Of a DNA stretch of 64,000 nt, positions 20,687 through 29,800 are shown in pieces. A program made the position numbers and the translations under genes. The DNA comes from Krasilnikovia cinnamomea (GTDB taxonomy: Bacteria > Actinomycetota > Actinomycetes > Mycobacteriales > Micromonosporaceae). Each line of letters opens with the position of its first letter. The first letter of the stretch is position 1. Below the pieces are notes generated by a model. It did no database searches. It worked only from the letters and a program-made list of their open reading frames with translations, and was not told the origin of the DNA. The stretch lies in contig NZ_SHKY01000001.1 in NCBI RefSeq assembly GCF_004217545.1, positions 5,332,001 through 5,396,000 on the forward strand, in the 5' to 3' direction.

Positions 20687-20839
20687 GTGCCACGGCGAGG
20701 ACTGGGGCTGGTTCCGCGGGTTTCGGTGCAGCTCACCGCCGCGCGCTCCGGGGGCAGCCTCTCCCTGGCGGTGTATGCGCGGGACCTCGATTCCGGGGAA
20801 TGGTTCCTCGCGGACGATCTGTCATTGACCAGCGGTTGA
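20687..20839 (+). pseudogene. Possible gene fragment resembling a serine-hydrolase N-terminus
   Basis: A 50-codon frame from GTG 20687 contains SGGSLSLAVYARDLDSGE, a pattern like the first strands of class A beta-lactamase-type or related secreted serine hydrolases. It ends abruptly at TGA 20837 with no catalytic motif, and there is no ribosome binding site. It lies in the same frame as the upstream transglycosylase, 23 codons after its stop. It could be a decayed remnant or chance; the assignment is weak. Confidence 0.25.
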
Positions 20840-20905
20840 GGGCCGCCCACGGGGCCCACCCCGGCCGGGTTACACTGGTGGGCGCTACCCGGGACTAACG
20901 CCGTT

Positions 20906-20935
20906 TTGACCACTTCGTGGGCGCGGCTGTAAGGT
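20906..20935 (+). promoter_or_regulatory. Promoter of the L11-like gene
   Basis: TTGACC (20906-20911) and TAAGGT (20930-20935) with an 18-bp spacer form the best vegetative-type promoter I see in the window, giving a leader of about 75 nt. Confidence 0.6.
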
Positions 20936-21015
20936 CTCGGGGTTGTTGTGCGTTCAGATGCTGGCGGCGCTCCCTACTTCGGCCCGTGCAGCACACACGA
21001 AGGAGCCCTGAAGCA

Positions 21016-21441
21016 ATGCCGCCCAAGAAGAAGACCCACGTGGTGACCCTCGCGCTGGAGGCGGGCAACGCCGCGATGGTCGACCTCGGCAAGATGCTCG
21101 GCCCGACCGGCGCCAACATGCGGGCGGTCAAGGTTGAGTACGACGAGGCCACCGCCAACCAGCGCGGGGAGATCATTCCGGTCGTCGTCACGGTCTTCGA
21201 GGACCGCAGCCACCAGCTGACCTACAAGACCCCGCCGACGAGCTTCCTGATCCGTAAGGCGCTCGGGATCCAGTCCGGCGCGTCGAACCCGCTGACCCAG
21301 ACGGTGGGCACCCTGTCCGCCGAGCAGGTCCGTACGATCGCGGAGCGCAAGCTGCCCGACCTCAACGCCAACGACGTCGAGGCCGCGATCAAGGTCGTCG
21401 CCGGTACGGCCCGCTCGATGGGCGTCAAGGTCGCCGAGTAA
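21016..21441 (+). CDS. Ribosomal protein L11 paralogue, divergent N-terminal domain
   Basis: 141-residue L11 homologue, standing alone and not beside rplA. The C-terminal rRNA-binding domain is well kept (TIAERKLPDLNANDVEAA, VVAGTARSMGV), as are MPPKKK at the start and the KTPP region. The N-terminal domain differs: where normal L11 has the proline helix NPxPPVGPALGQxGVNI, this protein has AAMVDLGKMLGPTGANM, one residue shorter and lacking those prolines. That helix is the site of thiostrepton resistance mutations and of factor and stringent-response contacts. The start is ATG 21016 with AAGGAG 10 nt upstream. It has its own promoter and terminator. It may be a specialised L11. Confidence 0.85.
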   Translation: MPPKKKTHVVTLALEAGNAAMVDLGKMLGPTGANMRAVKVEYDEATANQRGEIIPVVVTVFEDRSHQLTYKTPPTSFLIRKALGIQSGASNPLTQTVGTLSAEQVRTIAERKLPDLNANDVEAAIKVVAGTARSMGVKVAE

Positions 21442-21451
21442 CTCGTACCTG

Positions 21452-21486
21452 AAAAGGCGCGAACCCGAACGGGTTCGCGCCTTTTT
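21452..21486 (+). terminator. Rho-independent terminator of the L11-like gene
   Basis: A perfect 11-bp stem (GGCGCGAACCC / GGGTTCGCGCC) with GAAC loop, preceded by AAAA and followed by five T residues, 10 nt after the stop. It is the only textbook intrinsic terminator in the window. Confidence 0.92.
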
Positions 21487-21509
21487 GCGCTTCGCGCGGC
21501 GCAACGACC

Positions 21510-22148
21510 TCAGGCCGAGTCGGTGTCCTCGCCGATCACCGTGTCGATGAGTCCGTAGTCGCGCGCCTGCGCCGCCGTCAGGCTGCGCCCGGCCGCCAGG
21601 TCGTCCTCGATCCGGGTGCGTGACTGCCCGGTCAGGCCGGCGAGCCGCAGCACGACCTCCTCGAGTTCGCGCAGGTGCTGGCCGGCGGCCGCCGCGACCT
21701 CGTCCGCCGTGCCGGTGACCCCGGCCGCGTGCGGCTCGGCCAGCCGGAACCGTGCGTGCCGGTACGCCACCCGGGTCCGTGCCGCCGCCAGCACCGCCAG
21801 CACGGCCCCGCCCGCCTCCCCGGTGACCACCGCATGCACCGGTGCCGTCATCGCGTCGATGACATCGACGATCGACAGGGCCGCGCCCAGTTCGCCGCCG
21901 GAGCTGGCCATGTGCACCTGCACCGGGGCGGGCCCGGTCGCGTCGAGGGTCAGCAGGGCGGCCGCGACGCCGGTGGCGGACTGCCCGGTCAGCGGGCCGC
22001 GAAGCATGACGATCCGCTGGTCGAACAGCCGTTCCTCAAGCCAGCCGGGCACGGTCGGGCCGGCGTCGCCGGGCGGTGGTGGTGGCCACCCGGCGGGGGA
22101 GGGGTCCGGCGTGGGGTGCCAGCGCAGGGGTTCATGTCGTAGGTCCAC
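21510..22148 (-). CDS. ClpP-like protein lacking catalytic Ser and His
   Basis: 212-residue protein of the ClpP/crotonase fold: IVMLRGPLTGQSATGVAAAL, VHMASSGGELGAALSIVDVI (ClpP has SPGGxxxAGxAIYD) and SLTAAQARDYGLIDTVI at the C-terminus. The nucleophile segment GQAASMG of ClpP reads GEAGGAV here, so the serine is replaced by glycine. The MIHQP segment reads RLAEP, so the histidine is lost; an aspartate may remain in IEDDLAAG. It is probably a non-peptidase paralogue. A proline-rich N-terminus precedes the fold. GTG 22148 is preferred (GGAGG 5 nt upstream); GTG 22154 is possible. It is isolated; no Clp ATPase is nearby. Confidence 0.8.
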   Translation of the reverse strand: MDLRHEPLRWHPTPDPSPAGWPPPPPGDAGPTVPGWLEERLFDQRIVMLRGPLTGQSATGVAAALLTLDATGPAPVQVHMASSGGELGAALSIVDVIDAMTAPVHAVVTGEAGGAVLAVLAAARTRVAYRHARFRLAEPHAAGVTGTADEVAAAAGQHLRELEEVVLRLAGLTGQSRTRIEDDLAAGRSLTAAQARDYGLIDTVIGEDTDSA

Positions 22149-22329
22149 CGGCACCTCCGCGCGTGTTCGCCACCGTCCACCCGCCGCCAGGCGCCGGCGG
22201 GGGTGTCGCCCAGTCTAGGTTCGGCGGCGCGCCGCGACGGAGCCCTTCAGCTGAGGGCGGACGGTGTGGCGGTGTGTTTGCATGGACACCTGAGGTCACC
22301 GCGTCCGCATCTTCGCTGGGGGTTGAGCC

Positions 22330-22965
22330 GTGTCCGACACGTTGCACCTGGATCCCGCCACGACCGCGCTCGTGCTCATCGAGTACCAGAATGAGTTCAC
22401 CTCGGACGGTGGTGCCCTGCACGGCGCCGTGGCGGCGGTGATGGACAAGACCGGGATGCTGCCGAAGACCGTGGCGCTGGTGGAGGCGGCCCGGGCGGCC
22501 GGTGTCACGATCATGCATGCGCCGATCACGTTCGCTCCCGGGTACGGCGAGTTGAGCCGGCATCCGTACGGGATCCTCAAGGGCGTGGTGGACGGCAACG
22601 CGTTCGTCAAGGGCACGTGGGGTGCGGCCATCGTGGACGTTCTCGCACCGGCCGAAGGGGACATCCTCGTCGAGGGCAAACGTGGGCTGGACACGTTCGC
22701 CAGCACGAACCTCGACTTCATTCTGCGCAGCCGGGGCATCACGACGGTGATCCTGGGTGGCTTCCTCACCAACTGTTGTGTCGAGTCCACGATGCGCAGC
22801 GCGTACGAGAACGGCTACCGGGTGATCACGTTGACCGACTGCACGGCGGCGACCTCGGCCGAGGAGCACGACAACGCGATCGCCTACGACTACCCGATGT
22901 TCTCGCTGCCCGTGGAGGCTGCGCAGATCATGGCCGCGTTGGGCCGCGTGGAATCCCTGCCGTAG
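22330..22965 (+). CDS. Isochorismatase-family cysteine hydrolase
   Basis: 211-residue hydrolase of the isochorismatase/nicotinamidase fold. The catalytic cysteine lies in FLTNCCVESTMRSAYENGY and the lysine in VEGKRGLDTF. The third residue, normally aspartate in DxQxxF, is glutamate here (LVLIEYQNEF), which marks a subgroup of the family. The substrate is unknown; members cleave isochorismate, nicotinamide, or carbamoyl-type amides. The GTG at 22330 follows a G-rich stretch. It is convergent with the isomerase-like gene that follows. Confidence 0.85.
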   Translation: MSDTLHLDPATTALVLIEYQNEFTSDGGALHGAVAAVMDKTGMLPKTVALVEAARAAGVTIMHAPITFAPGYGELSRHPYGILKGVVDGNAFVKGTWGAAIVDVLAPAEGDILVEGKRGLDTFASTNLDFILRSRGITTVILGGFLTNCCVESTMRSAYENGYRVITLTDCTAATSAEEHDNAIAYDYPMFSLPVEAAQIMAALGRVESLP

Positions 22966-23009
22966 CGCGGTGAACGGCCGGAACCCCTTGGCCGGCGACG
23001 TGGATCAGC

Positions 23010-23714
23010 TCACATCCAGGTCGCCGGGGTCGGCAGCGCACCGTCGGGGGAGACCGTGAGGTCGGCGCCGTCGCCGCGTCCGGCGAGCCACGCCGCCAGG
23101 GACCGGGTCGGGCCGCTGACCACCGGGGCCGTGGCGCGGTCACCGATGACCAGCTCATGGTCCAGACCGAACGGGCGCAGCACCAGCGCGGGCGCGTCGG
23201 CGCCCGCGCCGCCCACGATCTCGCGCAGCAGCCGCAGGGCGAACGCTTCGGACCAGTCCGTGGGGGTGTACCCGGCACCGAGATCCACGTGGTGCACCTC
23301 CACCTCCCGCAGGCGTACCCAGGGCAGGGCGGCGGCGAGCTGGTTGCGGCCGGGGATGTGGAACGTCCACGCCTCGGCGGGCATGGCGGCGGCCGCGTCG
23401 GCCATCCGTTCGTGCGCGGCGCGCAGGTCGGCGAGCTGGTCGGCCAGGGGTCGCTCGGCCCCGGCCTCGATGCCCTCCACGCGAGCCGCCGGTGAGGCGT
23501 ACGCCGGTGTCTCGACGCCGGTGCGCGCCCAGGTGAGCAGGTTGGTGATGGCGTCCGCCTGGCGTGCCAGGTGGGTCAGGACGTGGCCCCGGGTCCAGCC
23601 CGCCAGCTCGGACGGCGCGGCGACGGCATCGTCGTCGAGGGACTCGGCGGCGCGCAGCAGGCGCTGCGTCGCCTCCTCCACGTCGGTCATCAGCGCGAGC
23701 GGATCGACCGTCAT
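23010..23714 (-). CDS. Maleylpyruvate isomerase-family (mycothiol-dependent) protein
   Basis: 234-residue protein of the DinB-like four-helix fold with MDMPI N-terminal domain: LAGWTRGHVLTHLARQADAI carries the first metal histidine and LREVEVHHVDLGAGYTPTDW the Glu/His pair for zinc. A C-terminal SCP2-like domain follows (RSLAAWLAGRGD). Characterised relatives use mycothiol to isomerise maleylpyruvate or detoxify electrophiles. No aromatic catabolic genes are nearby, so the substrate is unknown. ATG 23714 is chosen; a GTG four codons upstream is possible, and neither has a clear ribosome binding site. A paralogue lies at 57539-58294. Confidence 0.8.
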   Translation of the reverse strand: MTVDPLALMTDVEEATQRLLRAAESLDDDAVAAPSELAGWTRGHVLTHLARQADAITNLLTWARTGVETPAYASPAARVEGIEAGAERPLADQLADLRAAHERMADAAAAMPAEAWTFHIPGRNQLAAALPWVRLREVEVHHVDLGAGYTPTDWSEAFALRLLREIVGGAGADAPALVLRPFGLDHELVIGDRATAPVVSGPTRSLAAWLAGRGDGADLTVSPDGALPTPATWM

Positions 23715-23967
23715 GACGGATCGCACCGAGGGTCGCGCGGGCGGGCGGGGAAGGGCGCGATCATGACCGGACGCCCCGAGTGTCGTAGTGCGGCTGGTCC
23801 GCGGTCAGGGGTGGGTGTGCCGGGGGTTGCCAGGAAGTGGCCGACATGGCTTGAACCCTACTGGTCGGCACCGACAACCCGGCACCGGAATTCGCTTTCC
23901 CGGGCGTAGCGGTGACCGTACGGTCTGTGCAGACCCGTCGATCGAGCCCCCGAAGGAGGTAGGCAGC

Positions 23968-24795
23968 GTGTCGGATCTGTCCCTCCTGGGCTGGGACGAT
24001 GGCTTCGCCGACGCCTATCGGCAGTTCGACCGTGCCGACACGGTGCCCGCCCGGGTGCTGCGGGCCGACCGCGGCGTCTGCACCGTCCTGGACGCCGCCG
24101 GGGTGGGACGGGCCAGCCTGGGCGGCCCGGTGCTCATCTGCGCCGCCGCGGATCCGGCCCGGCTGCCGTGCCCGGGCGACTGGGTGGTGCTGCGGCGCTG
24201 GCCGGACCGCCGCACCACGGTCGAGTACGTGCTGCCCCGCCGCACGGCACTGCTCGGACCCGCCGGGGACGCCGGTGCCGCGGGGCCGGTGCTGGCCGCC
24301 AACATGGACACCGTCGCGGTGGTCGAGCCGATCAGTCCCCGCGCCGACGACGCCCGGGTCGAACGCCTGCTGGCCCTGGCCGGGGCGTCCGGGGCGCGGC
24401 CGGTGGTGGTGCTGTCGAAGTCGGACGCCGCCCCAGACCTCGACGCGATCACCCGGCGGGTGGCCGCCGTGGCGCCGGGCGTACCCGTGTTGCCGGTCAG
24501 CGCGTCGCGCGGCGACGGGCTGACCGCGGTGCGCGCACTGCTCGGGCCGGGGCGCACGCTGGCACTGCTCGGTCCGGCGGGCGCCGGCAAATCGACGCTG
24601 GTCGACGCGCTGGCCGGGGCCACCGTGATGCCGGTACGGGAGGTCCGCGGCGGTGGCGGCGACGCTGAACCGGGGGCGGGCCGGAGGCTCGTTCCGGTGC
24701 CGGGCGGCGGTGCTGTCCTGGATACGCCCGGGATCCGGGAGATCGGGCTGCGGGGCACCGTCGGCGGGGGCGCGCGTCACCGGGCCCTGTCCTGA
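23968..24795 (+). CDS. RsgA-like circularly permuted GTPase, C-terminally shortened
   Basis: 275-residue relative of RsgA (YjeQ), the GTPase that acts in 30S maturation. An OB-fold occupies about residues 25-95. The permuted GTPase follows: G4-like VVVLSKSD, G5 VLPVSA, P-loop GPAGAGKSTLVDALAG, G3 LDTPGIREIG. Two departures: the switch I motif GRHTTT is replaced by GGDAEPGAG, and the protein stops 14 residues after IGL, so the zinc-binding C-terminal domain (Cys/His cluster, about 60 residues) is absent. The GTG at 23968 has GAAGGAGGT 7 nt upstream. It may be a decayed or specialised paralogue. Confidence 0.75.
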   Translation: MSDLSLLGWDDGFADAYRQFDRADTVPARVLRADRGVCTVLDAAGVGRASLGGPVLICAAADPARLPCPGDWVVLRRWPDRRTTVEYVLPRRTALLGPAGDAGAAGPVLAANMDTVAVVEPISPRADDARVERLLALAGASGARPVVVLSKSDAAPDLDAITRRVAAVAPGVPVLPVSASRGDGLTAVRALLGPGRTLALLGPAGAGKSTLVDALAGATVMPVREVRGGGGDAEPGAGRRLVPVPGGGAVLDTPGIREIGLRGTVGGGARHRALS

Positions 24796-24827
24796 CGCCG
24801 GGGTCGGCTGCCTGGCAGAATGCTGCG

Positions 24828-26648
24828 GTGCACGCGGTCACCGAGGCGGTCGACGGGCGGGCGGAGCCCGGAACCCCGGAGCCCGTCGCGCCGGTGCCCG
24901 GTGCGTCCGTAGGGCGCTGGCGGCGGCTGGCCGGCCCGGGTGCCCTGCTGAGCTACCTCGCGCTGGCGGTGCTGGTGCTGCTGCAGCTGTGGCGCGACCC
25001 GAACGGGCGGGTGCTGTCCGCCAACGACGACGACCACGGCGTCTTCCTGTTCATGATCGCGCACGGTGAGCGGGTCGTGTTCCACGGCGCCGACCTGCTG
25101 GTCAGCGACCGGCTCAACGCCCCGGCCGGGGTGAACATGATGGCGAACACCTCGGTGCTGGCCCTCAGCCTGCCGGCCGCGCCGGTCACCCACCTACTGG
25201 GCGCCGGGGTGTCGGTGGCGTTGCTGCTCACCCTTGGCCTGGCGGGCACCGCCGCGGCCTGGTACTGGCTGTTCACCCGGCTGGTCCGGGGCCGCCTGGC
25301 CGCCTGGTTGGGTGGTCTGTGGTGCGGGTTCGCGCCGGCCATGGTGTCGCACGCCAACGGGCATGTGAACTTCGTCTGCCAGTTCGTGGTGCCGTTCATC
25401 GTGTGGCAGGTGCTGCGGCTGCGCGAGCCGGGGCGGGTGGTGCGCGGCGGGCTGGCGCTCGCGCTGCTCATCACGGTGCAGGCCTTCATCAACGAGGAGA
25501 CGCTGCTGTTCACGGCGCTGGCGCTGGGCGTGTTCGCGCTGGCGTACGCGGTGCAGCGGCGGCGCGAGGCCGTGGCGGTGTGGCGCCGGTTCGTCGCGGG
25601 GCTGGGTGTCGCCGCCGCGGCGGCGGGGGCGCTGCTGGCGTACCCGCTGTGGCACCAGTTCTTCGGCGCGGGCAGCTATCACGGGCAGCCGTTCCCGCCG
25701 GACCAGTACGTGACCGACCTGCTCTCCCTCGGCGCGTACGCGCGGCAGTCACTGGCCGGCAACGCCGCCCTGGCCCGCGCGGTCAGTGTCAGCGCGACCG
25801 AGGAGAACACCTTCTTCGGCGTACCGATGCTGATCATGCTGGGTGTGATGGTGGTCATGCTGTGGCGCTCGGCGGCGGCGCGGGCCACCGCGCTGGCCGG
25901 CGCGGTCCTGCTCGTGATGTCGCTGGGCCCGCAGTTGCGCGTCGCCGGGCACGACACCGGCATCCCGCTGCCGTTCGGGCTGATCAGCCACGTGCCGATC
26001 CTGGACCTGGTGAGCGTGACCCGGTTCGCGATGGTCAGTGCGACGCTCGTGGGGGTGCTGATCGCGTTGGCGGCCGACCGGATCCGGGACTACCCGCACC
26101 GGCGGCGGGTCGCGTTCTGGGCCGGGCTGGCCGTGGCGCTGGTGCCGGTCCTGCCCAAGCCGTTGCCCATCGTGGGCGCCGACCCGCTGCCGCCGTTTCT
26201 CACCCAGGGCACCTGGCGGCAGTACGTGAGCGCCGACCGGACCCTGGTGCCGGTGCCGCTGCCCGAGGTGACCCACGGGCGGGCGGGGATGCGCTGGGCC
26301 GCCCTGTCGGGGCTGGAGTTCGCGGTGCCGGGCGGCTACTTCATGGGCCCGGCCGACCCGCCCAGCGACGAGACCGGCTCGTGGCATGCGCCGCCGCGCG
26401 CCAGCACGGTGCTGCTGGACTGGGTGCGCGAGTACGGCATCCGGCCGGTGCTGACGCCCGTCGACCGGCGGGCCGCGCGCACCGACCTGAGCTTCTGGCG
26501 TGCCGACGCGGTGGTGCTGGTGCCCGGCAGCGACAAGGCGGACCTGCTGGCGGCGACGCTGACTGACCTGCTGGGGCGCTCCCCGCAGAGGATCGGCGGC
26601 GTGCAGGTGTGGGACGTCCGAGATCTGGCGGTCGCCCCGCCCGGGTGA
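24828..26648 (+). CDS. Polytopic membrane protein, GT-C glycosyltransferase-like layout
   Basis: 606-residue membrane protein. After a 35-residue Pro/Ala-rich N-terminus comes the first helix, then an extracytoplasmic loop with NDDDHGVFLF, an acidic motif placed like the DxD of GT-C transferases. About ten more hydrophobic segments follow to residue 440, then a soluble domain of about 150 residues (VREYGIRPVLTPVDRR, QVWDVRDL). This layout resembles polyprenyl-phosphate-sugar-dependent transferases of the actinobacterial wall, but no specific family is recognised and no substrate can be named. GTG 24828 follows CAGAAT by 6 nt and has no ribosome binding site. Confidence 0.7.
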   Translation: MHAVTEAVDGRAEPGTPEPVAPVPGASVGRWRRLAGPGALLSYLALAVLVLLQLWRDPNGRVLSANDDDHGVFLFMIAHGERVVFHGADLLVSDRLNAPAGVNMMANTSVLALSLPAAPVTHLLGAGVSVALLLTLGLAGTAAAWYWLFTRLVRGRLAAWLGGLWCGFAPAMVSHANGHVNFVCQFVVPFIVWQVLRLREPGRVVRGGLALALLITVQAFINEETLLFTALALGVFALAYAVQRRREAVAVWRRFVAGLGVAAAAAGALLAYPLWHQFFGAGSYHGQPFPPDQYVTDLLSLGAYARQSLAGNAALARAVSVSATEENTFFGVPMLIMLGVMVVMLWRSAAARATALAGAVLLVMSLGPQLRVAGHDTGIPLPFGLISHVPILDLVSVTRFAMVSATLVGVLIALAADRIRDYPHRRRVAFWAGLAVALVPVLPKPLPIVGADPLPPFLTQGTWRQYVSADRTLVPVPLPEVTHGRAGMRWAALSGLEFAVPGGYFMGPADPPSDETGSWHAPPRASTVLLDWVREYGIRPVLTPVDRRAARTDLSFWRADAVVLVPGSDKADLLAATLTDLLGRSPQRIGGVQVWDVRDLAVAPPG

Positions 26649-26801
26649 CGTCTGGGGTGGCCGATCTGGGGGAATGTGCAGCAACTGCGGGGCGCTGCAC
26701 CTAGGCCGGCGGAACTTGTCGTACCCCGTGGCTAGAGTTGCCGCGACTGAAGCCCGGACCGAAGACCAAGACCCCGAAGACCCTAGACGGAGTGGCTGGC
26801 T

Positions 26802-29800
26802 GTGGCCGACCGACTGATCATCCGCGGCGCGCGTGAGCACAATCTGCGCGACGTCAACCTCGACCTGCCCCGGGACGCCCTCATCGTGTTCACCGGGTTG
26901 TCCGGCTCCGGCAAGTCCAGCCTCGCCTTCGACACGATCTTCGCCGAGGGCCAGCGCCGCTACGTCGAGTCCCTGTCGTCGTACGCGCGGCAGTTCCTCG
27001 GCCAGATGGACAAACCCGACGTCGACTTCATCGAGGGTCTGTCACCGGCGGTCTCCATCGACCAGAAGTCGACCTCCCGCAACCCGCGCTCCACGGTCGG
27101 CACGATCACGGAGGTCTACGACTACCTGCGGCTGCTGTTCGCCCGTACCGGTATCCCGCACTGCCCCGTGTGCGGGGAGCGGATCAGCCGGCAGACCCCG
27201 CAGCAGATCGTCGACCGGGTCCTCGCGATGCCCGACGGCACCCGCTTCATGGTGCTGGCCCCCGTGGTGCGCGGCCGCAAGGGCGAGTATGTCGACCTCT
27301 TCGGCGAGTTGCAGTCCAAGGGCTACGCCCGCGCCCGCGTCGACGGGGTGGTGCACCCGCTCACCGAGCCGCCGAAGCTGAAGAAGCAGGAGAAACACAC
27401 CATCGAGGTGGTGGTCGACCGGCTCAGCGTGAAATCGGGCAGCAAGCAGCGCCTCACCGACTCGGTGGAGAGTGCCCTGCAACTGTCCGGGGGCATGGTG
27501 CTGCTCGACTTCGTCGACCTGCCGGAGGACGACCCGCACCGGGAGCGGCGCTTCTCCGAGCACCTGGCCTGCCCCAACGACCACCCACTCGCGATCGAGG
27601 ATCTCGAACCGCGGGTGTTCTCCTTCAACGCTCCCTACGGCGCCTGCCCGGAGTGCACCGGGCTGGGCACCCGCAAGGAGGTCGACCCGGAGCTGATCAT
27701 CCCGGACGTGGAGCGCAGCCTGCGCGAGGGCGCGATCCAGCCGTGGTCGGGCGGCACCACCCTGGAGTACTTCCTGCGGTTGCTGGAGGCGCTCGGCGAG
27801 CAGGAGAAGTTCAGCATCGACACCCCGTGGCGGCAGCTGCCGGCCCGGGCGCAGAAGACGATCCTGTACGGCTCCGACGACCAGGTCCACGTCCGCTACC
27901 GCAACAAGTACGGCCGGGAGCGGTCCTACTACACGGGCTTCGAGGGTGTGGTGCAGTGGCTCGAACGCCGCCACGCCGACACCGAGAGCGACTGGTCCCG
28001 GGACAAGTACGAGGGGTACATGCGCGACGTGCCGTGCCCGTCGTGCGGTGGGGCCCGGCTCAAGCCCGAGGTCCTGGCGGTGACGATCGCCGGCAAGAGC
28101 ATCGCCGAGGTGTGCTCGCTGTCGGTGGGCGACTGCGCCGAGCTGCTGGCCACGATCGAGCTCGACGGCCGGCAGAAGATGATCGCCGAGCGGGTGCTCA
28201 AGGAGATCAACGCCCGGCTGCGGTTCCTCGTCGACGTGGGTCTGGACTACCTGTCGCTCGACCGCGGTGCCGGCACCCTGTCCGGCGGCGAGGCGCAGCG
28301 GATCCGGCTGGCCACCCAGATCGGCTCCGGCCTGGTCGGCGTGCTGTACGTGCTGGACGAACCGTCCATCGGCCTGCATCAGCGGGACAACCACCGGCTC
28401 ATCGAGACGCTGGTGCGGCTCAAGAAGCTCGGCAACACGCTGATCGTGGTCGAGCACGACGAGGACACCATCCGGACCGCGGACTGGGTCGTCGACATCG
28501 GCCCGGGCGCGGGTGAACACGGCGGGCGGATCGTGCACAGCGGGCCGGTGCAGGGCCTGCTGGACAGCAAGGAGTCGCCGACCGGGGCGTACCTGTCCGG
28601 GCGCAAGTCGATACCCACTCCGATGGTCCGCCGTCCCCGCGTGACCGGCCGGGAGCTGGTGGTGCAGGGCGCCCGCGAGCACAACCTGCGCAACCTGACG
28701 GTGGGCTTCCCGCTGGGGCAGTTCGTCGCGGTCACCGGGGTCAGCGGCTCGGGCAAGTCGACGCTGGTCAACGACATCCTGCACACCGTGCTGGCCAACC
28801 AGATCAACGGCGCCCGGATGGTGCCCGGCCGGCACACCCGCGTCACCGGGCTGGAGCACGTCGACAAGGTGGTGGGGGTCGACCAGTCGCCGATCGGGCG
28901 TACCCCACGGTCGAACCCGGCCACCTACACCGGGGTGTTCGACAACATCCGCAAGTTGTTCGCCGAGACGACCGAGGCGAAGGTGCGCGGGTACGGCCCG
29001 GGCCGGTTCTCCTTCAACGTCAAGGGCGGCCGCTGCGAGAACTGCGCGGGCGACGGCACGATCAAGATCGAGATGAACTTCCTGCCGGACGTCTACGTCC
29101 CGTGCGAGGTGTGCAAGGGCGCCCGGTACAACCGGGAGACCCTGGAGGTGCACTACAAGGGGCGCACGATCTCCGAGGTGCTGGAGATGCCGATCGAGGA
29201 GGCGGCGGAGTTCTTCTCCGCGATCCCGGCGATCCACCGTCACCTGCGCACCCTGGTGGACGTGGGTCTGGGCTACGTACGGCTCGGCCAGCCCGCCCCC
29301 ACTCTGTCCGGCGGCGAGGCGCAGCGCGTCAAGCTGGCCTCGGAACTGCAGAAGCGCTCCACGGGCCGCACCGTGTACGTGCTCGACGAGCCGACCACCG
29401 GCCTGCACTTCGAGGACATCCGCAAGCTGCTTACGGTGCTCGGTGGGCTGGTTGACAAGGGCAACACGGTGATCGTCATCGAGCACAACCTCGATGTGAT
29501 CAAGACCGCGGACTGGCTGATCGACATGGGCCCGGAAGGCGGCAGCAAGGGCGGGCTCGTGCTGGCCACCGGCACCCCGGAGGAGTTGGCCGAGGTGCCC
29601 GAAAGCCACACCGGCAGCTTCCTGCGTCACGTCCTGGGGCTGTCCGGGCAGCCGAAGGGATGCGCCGCGGCGGTGGCCCGCGCCGCCAAGGCGAACGGCA
29701 ACGGCAACGGCAAGACGACCGCCGGTGCCCGGTCCACCGGCGCCACGCGTACCCGAGCAAAGGCAAACGGTGCGGCCGCGAGCACCGCGAAGGCGAACGG

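Larger units (their letters stand above)
20618..21015. other. 398-bp region between transglycosylase and the L11 paralogue
   Basis: It holds a short open frame that may be a gene remnant (20687-20839), then a good promoter (20906-20935) and the leader of the L11-like gene with an AAGGAG site at 21000-21005. Confidence 0.6.
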
